Shown here: in pieces, positions 20,251 through 30,529 of the stretch | Position numbering within the stretch: position 1 is the first letter of the stretch | Layout: the number at the start of each line of letters is the position of its first letter | Assembly (NCBI GenBank): GCA_002099365.1 | Contig: MSED01000001.1 | Span: 1,736,001-1,800,000 of the forward strand | DNA from: Phialophora verrucosa | Lineage: Eukaryota > Ascomycota > Eurotiomycetes > Chaetothyriales > Herpotrichiellaceae | Direction of reading: 5' to 3' | Length of the DNA: 64,000 nucleotides | The notes under the pieces: generated by a model | Told to the model about the DNA's origin: nothing | Database searches by the model: none | What the model saw: only the letters and a program-made list of their open reading frames with translations | Made by a program: the position numbers and the translations under genes

Positions 20251-22611
20251 ATGCCCGTCGTCAAAGGAGGTGTCTGGACCAATATCGAAGATGAGATTCT
20301 TAAGGCCTCGGTATCCAAGTATGGGTTGAATCAGTGGGCTCGAGTTTCATCGTTACTTGCGCGAAAAACACCCAAGCAATGTAAGGCAAGGTGGACAGAA
20401 TGGCTGGACCCAGGCATTCGCAAGATCGAGTGGTCCAAAGAGGAAGACGAGAAGTTGTTACACCTGGCCAAGTTGATGCCCACACAATGGCGAACAATTG
20501 CGCCCATCGTTGGCAGGACAGCTACTCAGTGTCTGGAACGCTATCAGAAGCTGCTAGATGAAGCCGAAGCCCGTGAGAATGACGAGTTGGGTCTTGGAGG
20601 CCCAGAGGGTGGAGAGACTGCTGCCCCGACGGGCGATCAAGTTCGAAAACTGCGCCCGGGCGAACTAGACCCAGATCCCGAATCGAAGCCTGCGCGCCCT
20701 GACACCATCGATCTCGACGAAGACGAAAAGGAAATGCTTAGCGAGGCTCGAGCGCGTCTGGCAAACACACAGGGAAAGAAAGCGAAACGGAAAGCCCGTG
20801 AGCGACAACTGGAGGAATCAAGGAGATTGGCGGTGCTGCAGAAGAGACGGGAACTTAAGAATTCTGGCATCAATATCAAGATCACCACCCGCAAGAAGGG
20901 CGAGATGGACTACAATGCCGATATACCGTTTGAGAAACAAGCTGCTCCCGGTTTCCACGACACGCTGGAAGAGGAGGCGAGGAATGATCGTGAGCGGGAA
21001 ATGTTCGATCCCCGTAAGCAACAGCTCGCAAGAAAGCGACAAGGAGACGCCGAAGATAGCGTCGATTCGAAACGCCAAAAGCAAGACAAGGGCAAAGACT
21101 CGGCCGCCATGGCCGCTGCAGCAAGAGCTGGACAAATGCAGCGGCTGCGCGAGGCGGAGCAGCAGAGCAAGCGGCGCGCGTTAAATCTACCTGCACCCCA
21201 AGTCAGCGAAGGCGAGCTGGAGGAGATTGTCAAGTTGGGCGTGGCCGGCCACCGAGCGGTCAAAGCAGCTGGGCAGGAGGACGGAGACGACCGTGGATTG
21301 ATCTCTCAATATTCGAATATGGTCGGAGCTACACCCATTCGAACTCCTCGGGCGCCTGCACAGGAAGACCATATCGCAAACGAGATCAAGAACATCCGAG
21401 CTTTAACCGAGACACAATCTTCGTTACTGGGAGGCGAAAACACTCCGCTGCATGAGGGTAGCAGCTCTACCGGCTTCGACGGAATCGCTCCACGAAGAAA
21501 CGAAATGGTTACACCCAACCCGATGGCAACACCTCTCCGTCAAGCCGGAACTGGAGGTCAATTCGCCGGCGCCACTCCACTACGCACGCCACGCGATAAC
21601 CTGGTCATCAACGAGAAAGGCGAACGGCAAATGGTACCACAGACTCCGCGTGACATGCGTCTCGCAGAAAACGTGGCCCGACACTCACTGAGAGCCAAAC
21701 TCGCCTCATTACCTAAACCGAAAGAGTCAGAATGGGAGCTTGAAGTGCTACCATCTGAACATGAAGAGGCCGCAGCTGGACCCGCTCCCACCCAGGAAGA
21801 CCAAGAAGAAATCGATCGCCGCGAGCGTGAAGCACGGGAAGCGGCAGAAGAAGCAGAATTCAAACGCCAGACTCAGGTCTATCAACGAGCTCTACCTCGA
21901 CCCGTGAATATCGACTACAACTCGCTGGCCTCGGAAGCCACATCTATCACAGACCCTATTCGAGCAATGATCGCTCAAGAAGCTGCTCTGTTGATGGCTC
22001 ACGACGCCCGTAGATTCCCTCTGCCCGGCTCCAAAGTCGTAGGAAAACCTCCCCAACTGGACCCCCTACCTGATGACCTCCTCACCCAAGCCCGCCAACA
22101 ATTAAAAGAAGCATGCAACGAAACGGAGCGGCAATCCTACGTTGAGTCCATCTATTCCTTCACCTCATCCGAAGCCGAACCTAACGCCCTTCCTCTCAAA
22201 TTTCACCCCGGCACAACCACTGCCGAATATCTCTCGGCGTTCCGCACCGCACAGCAAGCCCTCCTCTCGTCCGCCGCCGCGGGCCAAAAACTCGAAGACA
22301 AGCTCAAGGTGCATCTAGGCGGGTATCAAGCTCGACAAAAGACACTCAAACAGAAGATCGCGAGCGCCTATGCGCAGATTGAGGAGCAGCGGGCGCAGTT
22401 GGATAGCTTCAAGACACTGCAAATCAACGAAGAAGGTGCTTTGGCCAGGAGGTTAGAGAGACTGAGGGATGAGGTCAACTTTGTGATGAGACGCGAGAGG
22501 GAGGCACAGGAGGATTATCGTGCCGTTAGGGACGAGGCGAGGGCATTGGAAGAGCGCGCCAACGGGGTAGATGAGATGAATGGGCATGCGCATGGGAATA
22601 TAGCCTCCTAG
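20251..22611 (+). CDS. CEF1: Pre-mRNA splicing factor CEF1/CDC5
   Basis: Core component of the Prp19-associated (NineTeen) complex, needed for activation of the spliceosome. One exon, 786 aa, intact. Two Myb-type repeats occupy residues 1-110: VWTNIEDEILKASVSKYG and WARVSSLLARKTPKQCKARW, then KIEWSKEEDEKLLHLAKLMP and WRTIAPIVGRTATQCLERYQ. A basic Arg/Lys-rich segment follows (QGKKAKRKARERQLEESRRL), then TP-rich repeats (ATPIRTPRAP, GATPLRTPRDN) typical of the middle of CDC5 proteins and likely phosphorylation sites. The C-terminal third is helical with a coiled coil (YAQIEEQRAQLDSFKTLQ). The ATG lies next to VVKGGVWTN, the family N-terminus. Confidence 0.95.
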   Translation: MPVVKGGVWTNIEDEILKASVSKYGLNQWARVSSLLARKTPKQCKARWTEWLDPGIRKIEWSKEEDEKLLHLAKLMPTQWRTIAPIVGRTATQCLERYQKLLDEAEARENDELGLGGPEGGETAAPTGDQVRKLRPGELDPDPESKPARPDTIDLDEDEKEMLSEARARLANTQGKKAKRKARERQLEESRRLAVLQKRRELKNSGINIKITTRKKGEMDYNADIPFEKQAAPGFHDTLEEEARNDREREMFDPRKQQLARKRQGDAEDSVDSKRQKQDKGKDSAAMAAAARAGQMQRLREAEQQSKRRALNLPAPQVSEGELEEIVKLGVAGHRAVKAAGQEDGDDRGLISQYSNMVGATPIRTPRAPAQEDHIANEIKNIRALTETQSSLLGGENTPLHEGSSSTGFDGIAPRRNEMVTPNPMATPLRQAGTGGQFAGATPLRTPRDNLVINEKGERQMVPQTPRDMRLAENVARHSLRAKLASLPKPKESEWELEVLPSEHEEAAAGPAPTQEDQEEIDRREREAREAAEEAEFKRQTQVYQRALPRPVNIDYNSLASEATSITDPIRAMIAQEAALLMAHDARRFPLPGSKVVGKPPQLDPLPDDLLTQARQQLKEACNETERQSYVESIYSFTSSEAEPNALPLKFHPGTTTAEYLSAFRTAQQALLSSAAAGQKLEDKLKVHLGGYQARQKTLKQKIASAYAQIEEQRAQLDSFKTLQINEEGALARRLERLRDEVNFVMRREREAQEDYRAVRDEARALEERANGVDEMNGHAHGNIAS

Positions 22612-23125
22612 GCTCCTCGTCATCGCGAGGCAATGTGCAAGGCTTTCCCAGAAAGGGGCTCAGCTGCTTTGTACCTACATTGGTTAACTAGAGTATTGGT
22701 CGACGGCAGACTTGCTCCCTTCTTCCGGTTCGGTGACCTAGCTTCTGAATTCTGGTTTCCCATTTCCCATTCCCCATTCCCCATTCCCCATTCCCCATTC
22801 CGTGATACAGAGTACTGTAGCGCAGCTTCTCCTCGCCTTGTCCTGTCCGAACAAGCAAAAGCGGGGAAAACCAAACTGTGGTCTCTGCGGCTCCGCACCC
22901 CCAGCACCGACACCAATCATGAGATGCTCACCTCGTGTGAGAGTGGTGTGAAAACCACGAGACCAATCGCACACAGACCACACGAACAAAAAAGTATGCT
23001 TTCCTGACGACCGAGTCCCGAGGGAGGAGGTCCCCTCTCCCCTTCCTCTTTTCATCTCCAGGCGGTACAGAGGTGCGTGCATAGGCATATATAATTAGCC
23101 AACTATATTGCTCCAGTGGCCGACC
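22612..23125. other. Intergenic region between CEF1 and dehydrogenase
   Basis: About 510 bp with the CEF1 3' end, the CCATTCC tandem tract at 22757-22802, and the promoter of the next gene. No coding sequence is recognised. Confidence 0.45.
22757..22802. repeat. CCCATTC-type tandem tract; G-quadruplex motif on minus strand
   Basis: About six tandem units of 6-7 bp (TTCCCATTTCCCATTCCCC and on). On the minus strand this reads as six G-runs of 3-4 bases split by AAT or AAAT, which fits the G3+N1-7 quadruplex rule. It lies about 150 bp after the CEF1 stop codon. Confidence 0.85.
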
Positions 23126-24459
23126 ATGGTTATGTGGGCAACTGCGACTACTCGAATCCTCCGGACCGGGACCAGCAGAATTAGCAACGCTAGAGTCAAC
23201 GTCAAGTTTAGTTCTGTGAGATTTGGAACAAGGTTCTTGAATATGAAGGCCCTCGTGTATCAAGGGAATGGCAAGTGCGGGCTTGAAGACCGTCCCGTGC
23301 CAAAGATCAAGGAGGCGTCGGATGCGATCGTGAAAGGTATGGACAGCATTCCTCACCCTTGAGCTTGGCCTTCAGCTTGGCCTTCAGCTTGGCCTTCAGC
23401 TTGAGGCGTCGTGGTGACTAACTAACTAACGTTCTGCGCCCACAGTGGTGTACACGACCATCTGCGGGACGGACACGCACATCCTGCACGGGGACGTCCC
23501 CACGTGCAAACCGGGCACGATTCTCGGACATGAAGGTGGGATTCCTGAGCCTGCTCCTCCCGAACCCGCGGAGACCCGTGTGCAGCGACGACTGACCGCG
23601 AACAGGCGTGGGCGTTGTCGAAGAGCCCGGCCCCGGCGTGTCTCGCTTCAAAAAGGGCGACCGCGTCCTCATCAATTGCATCTCCAGCTGCGCAACGTGC
23701 AGCTACTGCCGGCGAGGCATGCCTAGCCACTGTGTCAGCGCGGGCTGGATCCTCGGCCACACCATCGACGGCACCCAGGCCGAGTATGTCCGGATTCCGT
23801 TCGCGGACAGCGGCCTGCACCACGTGCCCCGGGGCGTGGACGAAAAGGCACTGGTCATGCTGTCCGACATCTTCCCGACGGGTCTGGAGTGCGGTGTGCA
23901 AAACGGCAAGGTCCAGCCCGGGTCGACGGTCGCGATCGTGGGGTCCGGCCCCGTCGGCCTGGCCGCGCTGATGACCTCGAAGCTCTACTCGCCCAGTCTG
24001 GTGATCATGATCGATAGGGACCCCAGCCGGCTGAAGGTCGCGAAGAGGCTCGGCGCAGACCACACCGTCAACAGCGCCGAGGCCGACCCGCTGGAGTTCG
24101 TCATGAAGCTCACGGACAACGTCGGCTGCGACACCGTGATGGAGGCGGTGGGCGTGCCCGAGACGTTGGAGATGGCGCAGGATATGGTAGCACCCGGGGG
24201 CGTGGTCGCCAACGTCGGCGTGCATGGGAAGAGCTGCGTGTTCAAGGTCGAGAAGCTGTGGGCGCAGAACATCTCGCTGACCACGAGGCTGGTCGACACC
24301 GTCACCACGCCCATGCTGCTGAAACTCTTTGCTACGGGCGGCATTCAGCCGGGCCAGTTGATCACGCATGAGTTTTCCTTCACCGACATGGCGCAGGCGT
24401 ACACGACGTTCAAGGCCGCTGCGCAGCACGACGCGCTGAAGATGTTGATTTCGGTGTGA
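23126..24459 (+). CDS. Zinc-dependent alcohol dehydrogenase, possible mitochondrial form
   Basis: Zinc-type medium-chain dehydrogenase, NAD(P)-dependent. Exons are 23126-23336, 23446-23535 and 23606-24459. Catalytic zinc residues lie in TTICGTDTHIL and ILGHE. The structural zinc site is CATCSYCRRGMPSHC (four Cys). The Rossmann segment is VAIVGSGPVGLAA, with an acidic residue in MIDRDPSR that favours NAD. Two starts are possible. ATG 23243 begins the catalytic domain (MKALVYQGNGK, 345 aa). ATG 23126 has a better context (GACCATGG) and adds 39 residues with seven Arg/Lys and no acid (MVMWATATTRILRTGTSR), which resembles a mitochondrial presequence, giving 384 aa. I chose the upstream ATG, so the internal one may give a cytosolic form. 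The gene is intact, unlike the other dehydrogenase in the window. It converges on ORC1 with 110 bp between stops. Confidence 0.88.
23362..23404. repeat. 12-bp tandem repeat inside a dehydrogenase intron
   Basis: AGCTTGGCCTTC is repeated three and a half times within the first intron (23337-23445), between the donor and the CTAAC branch-site region, and makes up over a third of the intron. Confidence 0.9.
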
Positions 24460-24569
24460 AAAGCCGTCTATGTAGGTAAGCATCCATCCAGGGCGGTACG
24501 TTGTCCACGCGTATCTTTATGCTGGTTAAAATGCCATGCATAGCCATAGGCAACGAATCGTCGTCGTCA

Positions 24570-26894
24570 TCAAGCATTGAATCCCAGTCCTCTGGCCTCC
24601 ACGTCTCCAATGAGGGCGCTTTTTACTTCTTCTTCGCCTACTCGGAGCCTGACCTTGCCTGCTCTTTCGCCCTTTGCTCTCGCTTCCATGGCAATGACAC
24701 CGGCTTCCACCAGCTCCATGGCCGCACCGCTCAGAGCTAGGATCCGGGGCATGACAGCCTTGGAGGTGCTCCGCCCAGTCTTGTCGTCCACGACTAGCAG
24801 GAAATCGTGTATAGCGTTATTTTCAGCGACTTGGGCAATGCGTTGGGCTTCAACTGTGATGTCGCCGAGGGTGCATTCCGCAACACCGGTGCGTCGACTG
24901 CGGGCAAGCATCGCAGCAAGGAAGAGCTTGCATGCCAGGGGCAGGGATCGGAGGTGCTGCGCGATAGGAGATGACGTTGCCTCGTTGATGGCCTGTTTTA
25001 TGGTGGCAATGGTCACGCTTGCCAGTTGTCTGGGAGCCCCTTGCTCCTTGCCCACGTCCTTGTCATTGTCGTTGACGTTGACGTTGTTCTTGTCCTTGAC
25101 TGTGGGTTTCGAAGCCTTCCTGCCCTTGCGGCTCGGGGTCGTTGCCGTTGCGTCCTCCTCGTCCGCTGTGCCAATTGTACCTCGCTTCTCTTGAGCCTGC
25201 TCTGCGATTTCGACGGCTCGACGGCAGATGTCGAGGGCGCGTCTTGCGTCGCCGGACACGGCCGCAACCTTTCGACTTGCAAACTGGACAGCGTCTTTGT
25301 CGACAATGTTGCCCGGCACTCCTTCCAGCCTGGAGGTTATGATCTCCATCAGTTGTGTGTGGGTGTAGCCTGGGAATGTAATTCTTGTGAGACCTAGGCG
25401 GGAGCTGATCTTGTTAGATAGCGTCCGCTCCGGCAGATCCATCGTGTTTGCAACGGCAAGAACAATGAGCTTGGAATGTCTCATCGCAGGCCAGTTGAAG
25501 AAGTTGTACATGACGCTTTGGGTCTTGGTAACAAGCTGGTCGAGTTCATCCATCAACACCACGCACGGGATGCGGCGTGGAGACGGGTGCGAGAATTCCT
25601 GCTCCAGAAGGCTGAGGGCATGATGCGGACTGACACGGTCGCCCTTCAGCGCCTCCCATAGCAGAGAATATGACTGGTGTGGCTCCGTGACTTTCATACC
25701 GTTGATCTCGACAAAGTTGAAGTCGTCGAGCTCTTCATTCAGCACCGCCTGATGGAGCGATGCAACCACCTCACGGACTGTGGCCGTCTTTCCCGTCCCA
25801 GGCGTCCCTGAGATGTAGATACAGGCTCCGGAACCGTCGACAATGGCAGAGTAAAGGTGCGAGTAGACCGAGCCGAACTCATTGGACCGACAGGGTAGAG
25901 ACGTCGGGACAGCGGAGACATGCAGTGTTGCGCGTGCGTGCGAGTACGGTGTCGACATGTACTGAGAGGGAGAAAGAATTCGGGTCCCCAAGGGTGTTAT
26001 GTCGATTGGCTTTTTGATCATGATCCGCTTATGCGTTGGTGTCGTGTATTTGGTCGCCTTTGCGGAAGACTTCGGAGTGGAAACGGTGGTAGTCGCCTTC
26101 CTCTTCTTCGATGGTGTTCGAGGTTGATCATCCGTCGTCTCCTTTTGCTCATATTCGAGATCCGCCTTTTTAGGTGGCTTTTTGTTCTTCAGTTTCGTCT
26201 GCTCCTTGATCCAGTCTACCAAGTCTAGGATACTCTCCGGTCCTTTGTAGATCTGTTCCCACACGAAATCTTCGGTGAATTGAAGTGTCCTTTGCTTGAC
26301 CCCTCGCCGGCACAAGATGGTCTTTGCATAGCGGTTTGCTGCAGCCTTGGATTTCGGCGGCTGGCCGCCGGGGTATGCTTGAAGGAAGGCATCCTTCGAC
26401 AATACAGTGGCTCTCCCGTTTATCGCGGTCAGTGGGTTTAGGTTGAAGTCTGCCGTGATATAGGATTCGTTCGGCAGCACATCGGGAAGCTTGGATCGTT
26501 TGCCAGACATCAGCTCTTCGGGCGAACAGAACCACTGGATATGGACACACATCTCTTCCTCCCCATCTTCGTTCTTGTCGGAGAAGTCGCAGGCGAGTCC
26601 GACCCAATCTTTTCCCTGCTCCGGCGATTTCAACAACACTGAATCTCCTATCCGGACAGAAAATGAACCCATGCGGGCACCGACGATGGGCTTCTTCTCC
26701 TCGAGAGCGCCGGCTTTTCTCTTCTTCGAGGGTTTCCTCTGTTCCCCTGAGAAGTCCGGTTCCTGATCCTCATATATCCAATGCCAGGGATGATCCTCAT
26801 ATCCGAGTTCATCGTCCGAGTCTTCGCGTCGGAGGCCACCTTTTGTCAAATACTCCTTCTGCCTAAGCGTCGTCTTCGCTACCGTCAAGGGCAT
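24570..26894 (-). CDS. ORC1: Origin recognition complex subunit 1
   Basis: ATP-binding large subunit of ORC, which marks replication origins and loads MCM helicase with Cdc6 and Cdt1. One exon, 774 aa, intact. An N-terminal BAH domain lies near residues 75-220 (VRIGDSVLLKSPEQGKDWVG, HIQWFCSPEEL). A basic, Thr/Lys-rich linker follows. The AAA+ ATPase has Walker A GTPGTGKT (about 363-370), Walker B VVLMDELDQL (about 445-454) and sensor-1-like LIVLAVANTMDLPER. A winged-helix region ends the protein. The Met at 26894 is the first ATG in the frame; upstream codons are open but start with GTG. An ACGCGT box lies 100 bp upstream of the start. It converges with the dehydrogenase gene and is divergent from the gene at 27779. 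Confidence 0.95.
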   Translation of the reverse strand: MPLTVAKTTLRQKEYLTKGGLRREDSDDELGYEDHPWHWIYEDQEPDFSGEQRKPSKKRKAGALEEKKPIVGARMGSFSVRIGDSVLLKSPEQGKDWVGLACDFSDKNEDGEEEMCVHIQWFCSPEELMSGKRSKLPDVLPNESYITADFNLNPLTAINGRATVLSKDAFLQAYPGGQPPKSKAAANRYAKTILCRRGVKQRTLQFTEDFVWEQIYKGPESILDLVDWIKEQTKLKNKKPPKKADLEYEQKETTDDQPRTPSKKRKATTTVSTPKSSAKATKYTTPTHKRIMIKKPIDITPLGTRILSPSQYMSTPYSHARATLHVSAVPTSLPCRSNEFGSVYSHLYSAIVDGSGACIYISGTPGTGKTATVREVVASLHQAVLNEELDDFNFVEINGMKVTEPHQSYSLLWEALKGDRVSPHHALSLLEQEFSHPSPRRIPCVVLMDELDQLVTKTQSVMYNFFNWPAMRHSKLIVLAVANTMDLPERTLSNKISSRLGLTRITFPGYTHTQLMEIITSRLEGVPGNIVDKDAVQFASRKVAAVSGDARRALDICRRAVEIAEQAQEKRGTIGTADEEDATATTPSRKGRKASKPTVKDKNNVNVNDNDKDVGKEQGAPRQLASVTIATIKQAINEATSSPIAQHLRSLPLACKLFLAAMLARSRRTGVAECTLGDITVEAQRIAQVAENNAIHDFLLVVDDKTGRSTSKAVMPRILALSGAAMELVEAGVIAMEARAKGERAGKVRLRVGEEEVKSALIGDVEARGLGFNA

Positions 26895-27778
26895 TGTGCT
26901 TAGGCCCCCAAGCTTAGAAATCTTGTGCACCTGTACCGACGCGAGTCTTTCTCTGATATGAAGTGACGGGTTTTGAAGACCGGCGAACACGCGACGCGTC
27001 CAACTCGAGGGAGTGCGCGTATTAGCTAAGCAGCAATATAGCCATTCTGAGTTAGCCGTGTCTGGGCAGTTGGAGTTGCCGACGATTTGCCGACATTCAC
27101 AGTCTCGTCACTTCCAAGGACATCTTCGTCTCTTCTATCTGCGACGGTCGTGGCAGCGTCGACGCAGGTATCCATCAGGTAGGGAAGGATTTGGCACGGT
27201 ACAGGCGGATCTATATCTGGAATGGTATTTGCTGCGAACAAGAAGCCTCGAGTCACGGATGAAGCTGACGCAATATTTGTTCGCCCCTGCTCGCACAATA
27301 TTTTTGGACTGCATGAACATGGGGGACCTACAATCAGGAGGGGTTGTGATAATCCTCATTCCGGCCGTCACGTTTTGAGACTTCTTTGTCACGAGGTTCA
27401 GATTGAAGAGTGCGGACCGGGCTTGTCAATGTGGTTTGGACAAAGCCATCAAACTCCTATTCAGTTTGCTCAGTCGTCACCATCCGATCTCGACGCTCTC
27501 AGATCGACGTTACCCGCGAGTGTCGGTACCGCAAGTGCTTGCTGCCTTGTCACTGACGTTTGCCACAGCTTGGCTGGGGGTCGGACTTCCGTCACTATCC
27601 TATGCGGTCTTTCTCCAAGTTTATATTCTTCTGTGGTTTTCTAAGAAGACTTTCACCTCTGTTCCACCTTCTTGTGCGCCTCGTTTCTTTGCTTAAGGCT
27701 TCGGGCTTGTCGTTGGCAACGAACCTCGTCAACGGGAGCTCCGTGGGAGATTAACATCCCTCTTCCGCAGCCGTCACG
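26895..27778. other. Divergent promoter region, ORC1 and 27779 gene
   Basis: 884 bp between divergent starts. Apart from the ACGCGT box, I see only overlapping short frames (up to 140 codons, plus strand, 27222-27644) without motifs. Confidence 0.45.
26994..26999. promoter_or_regulatory. MluI cell-cycle box upstream of ORC1
   Basis: A perfect ACGCGT within GACGCGTC, 100 bp upstream of the ORC1 start codon. In yeasts this is the binding site of MBF, which drives G1/S genes including replication factors. Site sequence and position are seen; function is inferred. Confidence 0.55.
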
Positions 27779-30030
27779 ATGTCAGAGTGAGTGCGGTCCA
27801 GCTTCTGACTTGATCTCATGAACTGACGTGTCGATCTAGCCACGAGGCCGATGATCTTGATCTTGAACGTGCGTCTCCATCTCGTTACCATCTTTGTCGA
27901 TCTTTGGTCGCGGTCCAGAAACGGAGAGACTGATTTTTCACAGGCTGGGAGGTGGCGAGTTTGGAAGGCGGGTCGATCTTTTCTTATGCAGCGTCCGAAG
28001 TCTTGTATCAAGGTACAGCTCAACCTGCGACCCATTTCTACCCCCAAGCTGGTGCTCGCCGTGGTCCAGGCCCGCGAGGAGGCTTCCCTGGTCGACTTCA
28101 GAATGGATTATTTCCAGCACCGAACCACGGCGCCCAGCAACCGACTAGATTTGGTCAATCAGGAAACATTCCACTCAGACCGAGACAGCCAGTCCCACAG
28201 CGCTTTGTAAACAAAAGCACGGCAGAGCTTCAAGCGGAGAACGGTCTACCACCTGATGGCCGGTACCAGCTCCTCTCTCCAACATGGAAAGCCCTAGTGA
28301 TGATGGCATTGAGAATCGATAGGGCGGCACAACCCCAGCCGAAGCAGGTTTTGAAACTGATCATGCGTGAGACCGAAACATTCATCAGAGAACCTGACAG
28401 TCAAGGCCAGATCATCCTCATCTGGGGCAAGGATGATGGAGTGGCAGCGGCTAAGGACCAATTGGAAAAATGGGAACGGGATGTACGTGATTCGACTGCA
28501 CCAGCAAAATCGACGGGTTGGGCCAAAGAAAAGGCAGTTGACGGCCGCGCCGAGCACCGTCAGGATCGCCAGAAGCAACAGAAATACATGAGGGACCTCA
28601 GGCAGGAAGCGGAAATCAAGTACCCTGTCGAAGTTGTCTTACTCTGGCCCAAAGACCTGGATATCGAGGAGTTCCAGAGTACTAATACTGAGGCAATCGA
28701 TCATTTCAGAAACCAGTTCAATTGCCGGATCAGCTTCCCGAACTCCAACATCGAGAACATCACAATCGCGGCGGAATCCCAGCCCGACGCTGCTTCCCTC
28801 AAGGAGAGAATGATCAATCTGATCAAGGAGACCATTTCGCGTCGAGATCAGCTCGTCACGGTCAACATGGTTCACATACCAGACTTTGACATCTACCGAG
28901 ATAGAGTGGGTCTTTTGGATCTCGATCCCAAAAGTGGAAGCTACCTACCTACTCTTCACGGTCAGCCTGCAGCGGACAAAGAGCAGTTGAGCAAGGACCG
29001 CCGGCAGGTCCAGCTCGGCAATCACAAGAAGATTAAGAAATCCATCGACACAGCCATCAAGAAGCTTCGCGTATCTCAGCAGCACTGTCGAATGAGGTTC
29101 GTCTTTGGCGAATTGGGATTCTTATTTTTCCACAAGCCCACTGCCGGCGCTGAGACGTACACCATCGAGGATTTTTACGCCATGGTAACCAAGGAACGCA
29201 TCAAGTTGACATTGAATGGTCTTCCAGTTCGCCAAGGCGAGGTGACCGAACTGCCAGACATTCTCGACGAAATGGATGCATTCTCCGACCCCACCGAATA
29301 CTATGCCGCGTTCTTTGATTTTCCAGGCAGGACCAGCAGTACGACTCTGAGACTCGAGACCGTCTTCACTCCAATGGGTGAGGATGAGACCGAGAACCTC
29401 GAGAAACGCTGGGTGGAAATCAGCGACACGGTCCCCAAACTGCAAGTCAGCCACTTGAACTTCGACCGACCAGATTACCAAGTCACGCTTGATGCATTCC
29501 CCCTGGGGAACGACAAGCTCCGCAATACGCAAATCCGAGCCTTCCAGGCAAACATAACCATGGAGCGACCTCCCAACGGCATCAAGTCTCCGCCGCGTCG
29601 CCGTGTCAAGCATCCCCAGGAGCGAGCTTTGCAGTATGTCTCGGAAGTCACTTTCCTGAAATATCGCTTCAAGAACACCGACGGGGTCTTCGAATTGCGC
29701 CGCAAAGACACCTACGACTTGCGCCCTGGTATGGACAGCGGCAGCCCTATCGACACTCGTTGGCACGCTCTCTACTACTATCCTGAATGGGACAGTCTGA
29801 TGGGCGAATTCGCCAGCATCAGACCCGGCGAGGACGTCAAGTGGGTCAAGTCAGTCGCAACCTTCTTCCCCGATAGTGGCGATCAATATACGGCCCTGCC
29901 TGTGGGGTTCAAGAACTTCATGAACGAGGTCGAGGAGATCCAGGACCTGTTGGCCGAGGCGATCAACCGTCTTGCCAATAGAGGGGGAAGTGGAAGAACA
30001 AATGAGCGGGGGCACCCAAATGGTGCTTGA
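27779..30030 (+). CDS. Conserved-type fungal protein of unknown function with micro-exon start
   Basis: I recognise this only as a fungal protein of the sort carrying a domain of unknown function. Three exons, 27779-27786 (8 nt), 27840-27868 (29 nt) and 27944-30030, give about 707 aa starting MSDHEADDLDLERWEVASLE. A Gly/Arg/Pro-rich segment near residues 45-90 (AGARRGPGPRGGFPGRLQN) could bind RNA. The body is mixed alpha/beta without transmembrane segments. Stretches such as NQFNCRISFPNSNIENITIA followed by a helix resemble KH-type folds, which is only an impression. The C-terminal part (FKNTDGVFELRRKDTYDLRP) is well structured. Exon 1 was chosen because an ATG with a GTGAGT donor leads in frame through two consensus introns to the long frame. 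The stop is followed at once by a strong G-quadruplex motif. Confidence 0.8.
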
Positions 30031-30529
30031 AATGCACACAAGGAGAGTGGAGGGGAGGGGAGGGGAGGGGTTCTCCTTTGCGCCCAAAATTAAGGGCATG
30101 GGGCGAGGGAGGGAGGTTGAGAATGGAGTCGCACCAAATCGATTGAGAGCCACCAGAGCAGGGAAGCCATTGGCGATCACAACAGCGCGATGATCGGGCA
30201 GAGCAGAGAAGAGCGCATAGCAGCGCAGCGTCAGCGCCAGCGCCAGCGCGTTTTTCGCGTCTCTCGTCGACGTACATAGCCAAGCAATAGCACCAGAGCA
30301 CCCATCTCCAGTATGCTGCTCGCAGCTTGCAGCGTGCCCCTTGGATGTGGCCAGCAAAGAGAAAATAAAGGGCTAGTGCAATATTTGCATACATATGTAC
30401 GTGCAATTGCGCGCTACGCAGCAGCAAAACTCCCAATCCCCCACGCAGCGCGGTATCTTGGGTCTCCTCACTCCATGCTATGCCGCCACTTATCATGAGA
30501 TGCTATTGTCATACTACGCAATACACTCC
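30031..30529. other. Convergent intergenic region
   Basis: 499 bp between two convergent stops, holding the G-quadruplex motif and a short imperfect repeat of CAGCGC near 30228-30251. No gene is seen. Confidence 0.45.
30049..30070 (+). other. G-quadruplex motif in a 3' untranslated region
   Basis: Four GGGG runs separated by single A lie about 20 bp after the stop codon at 30030. On the sense strand of the upstream gene this would form a very stable RNA quadruplex in its 3' untranslated region. Confidence 0.8.
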
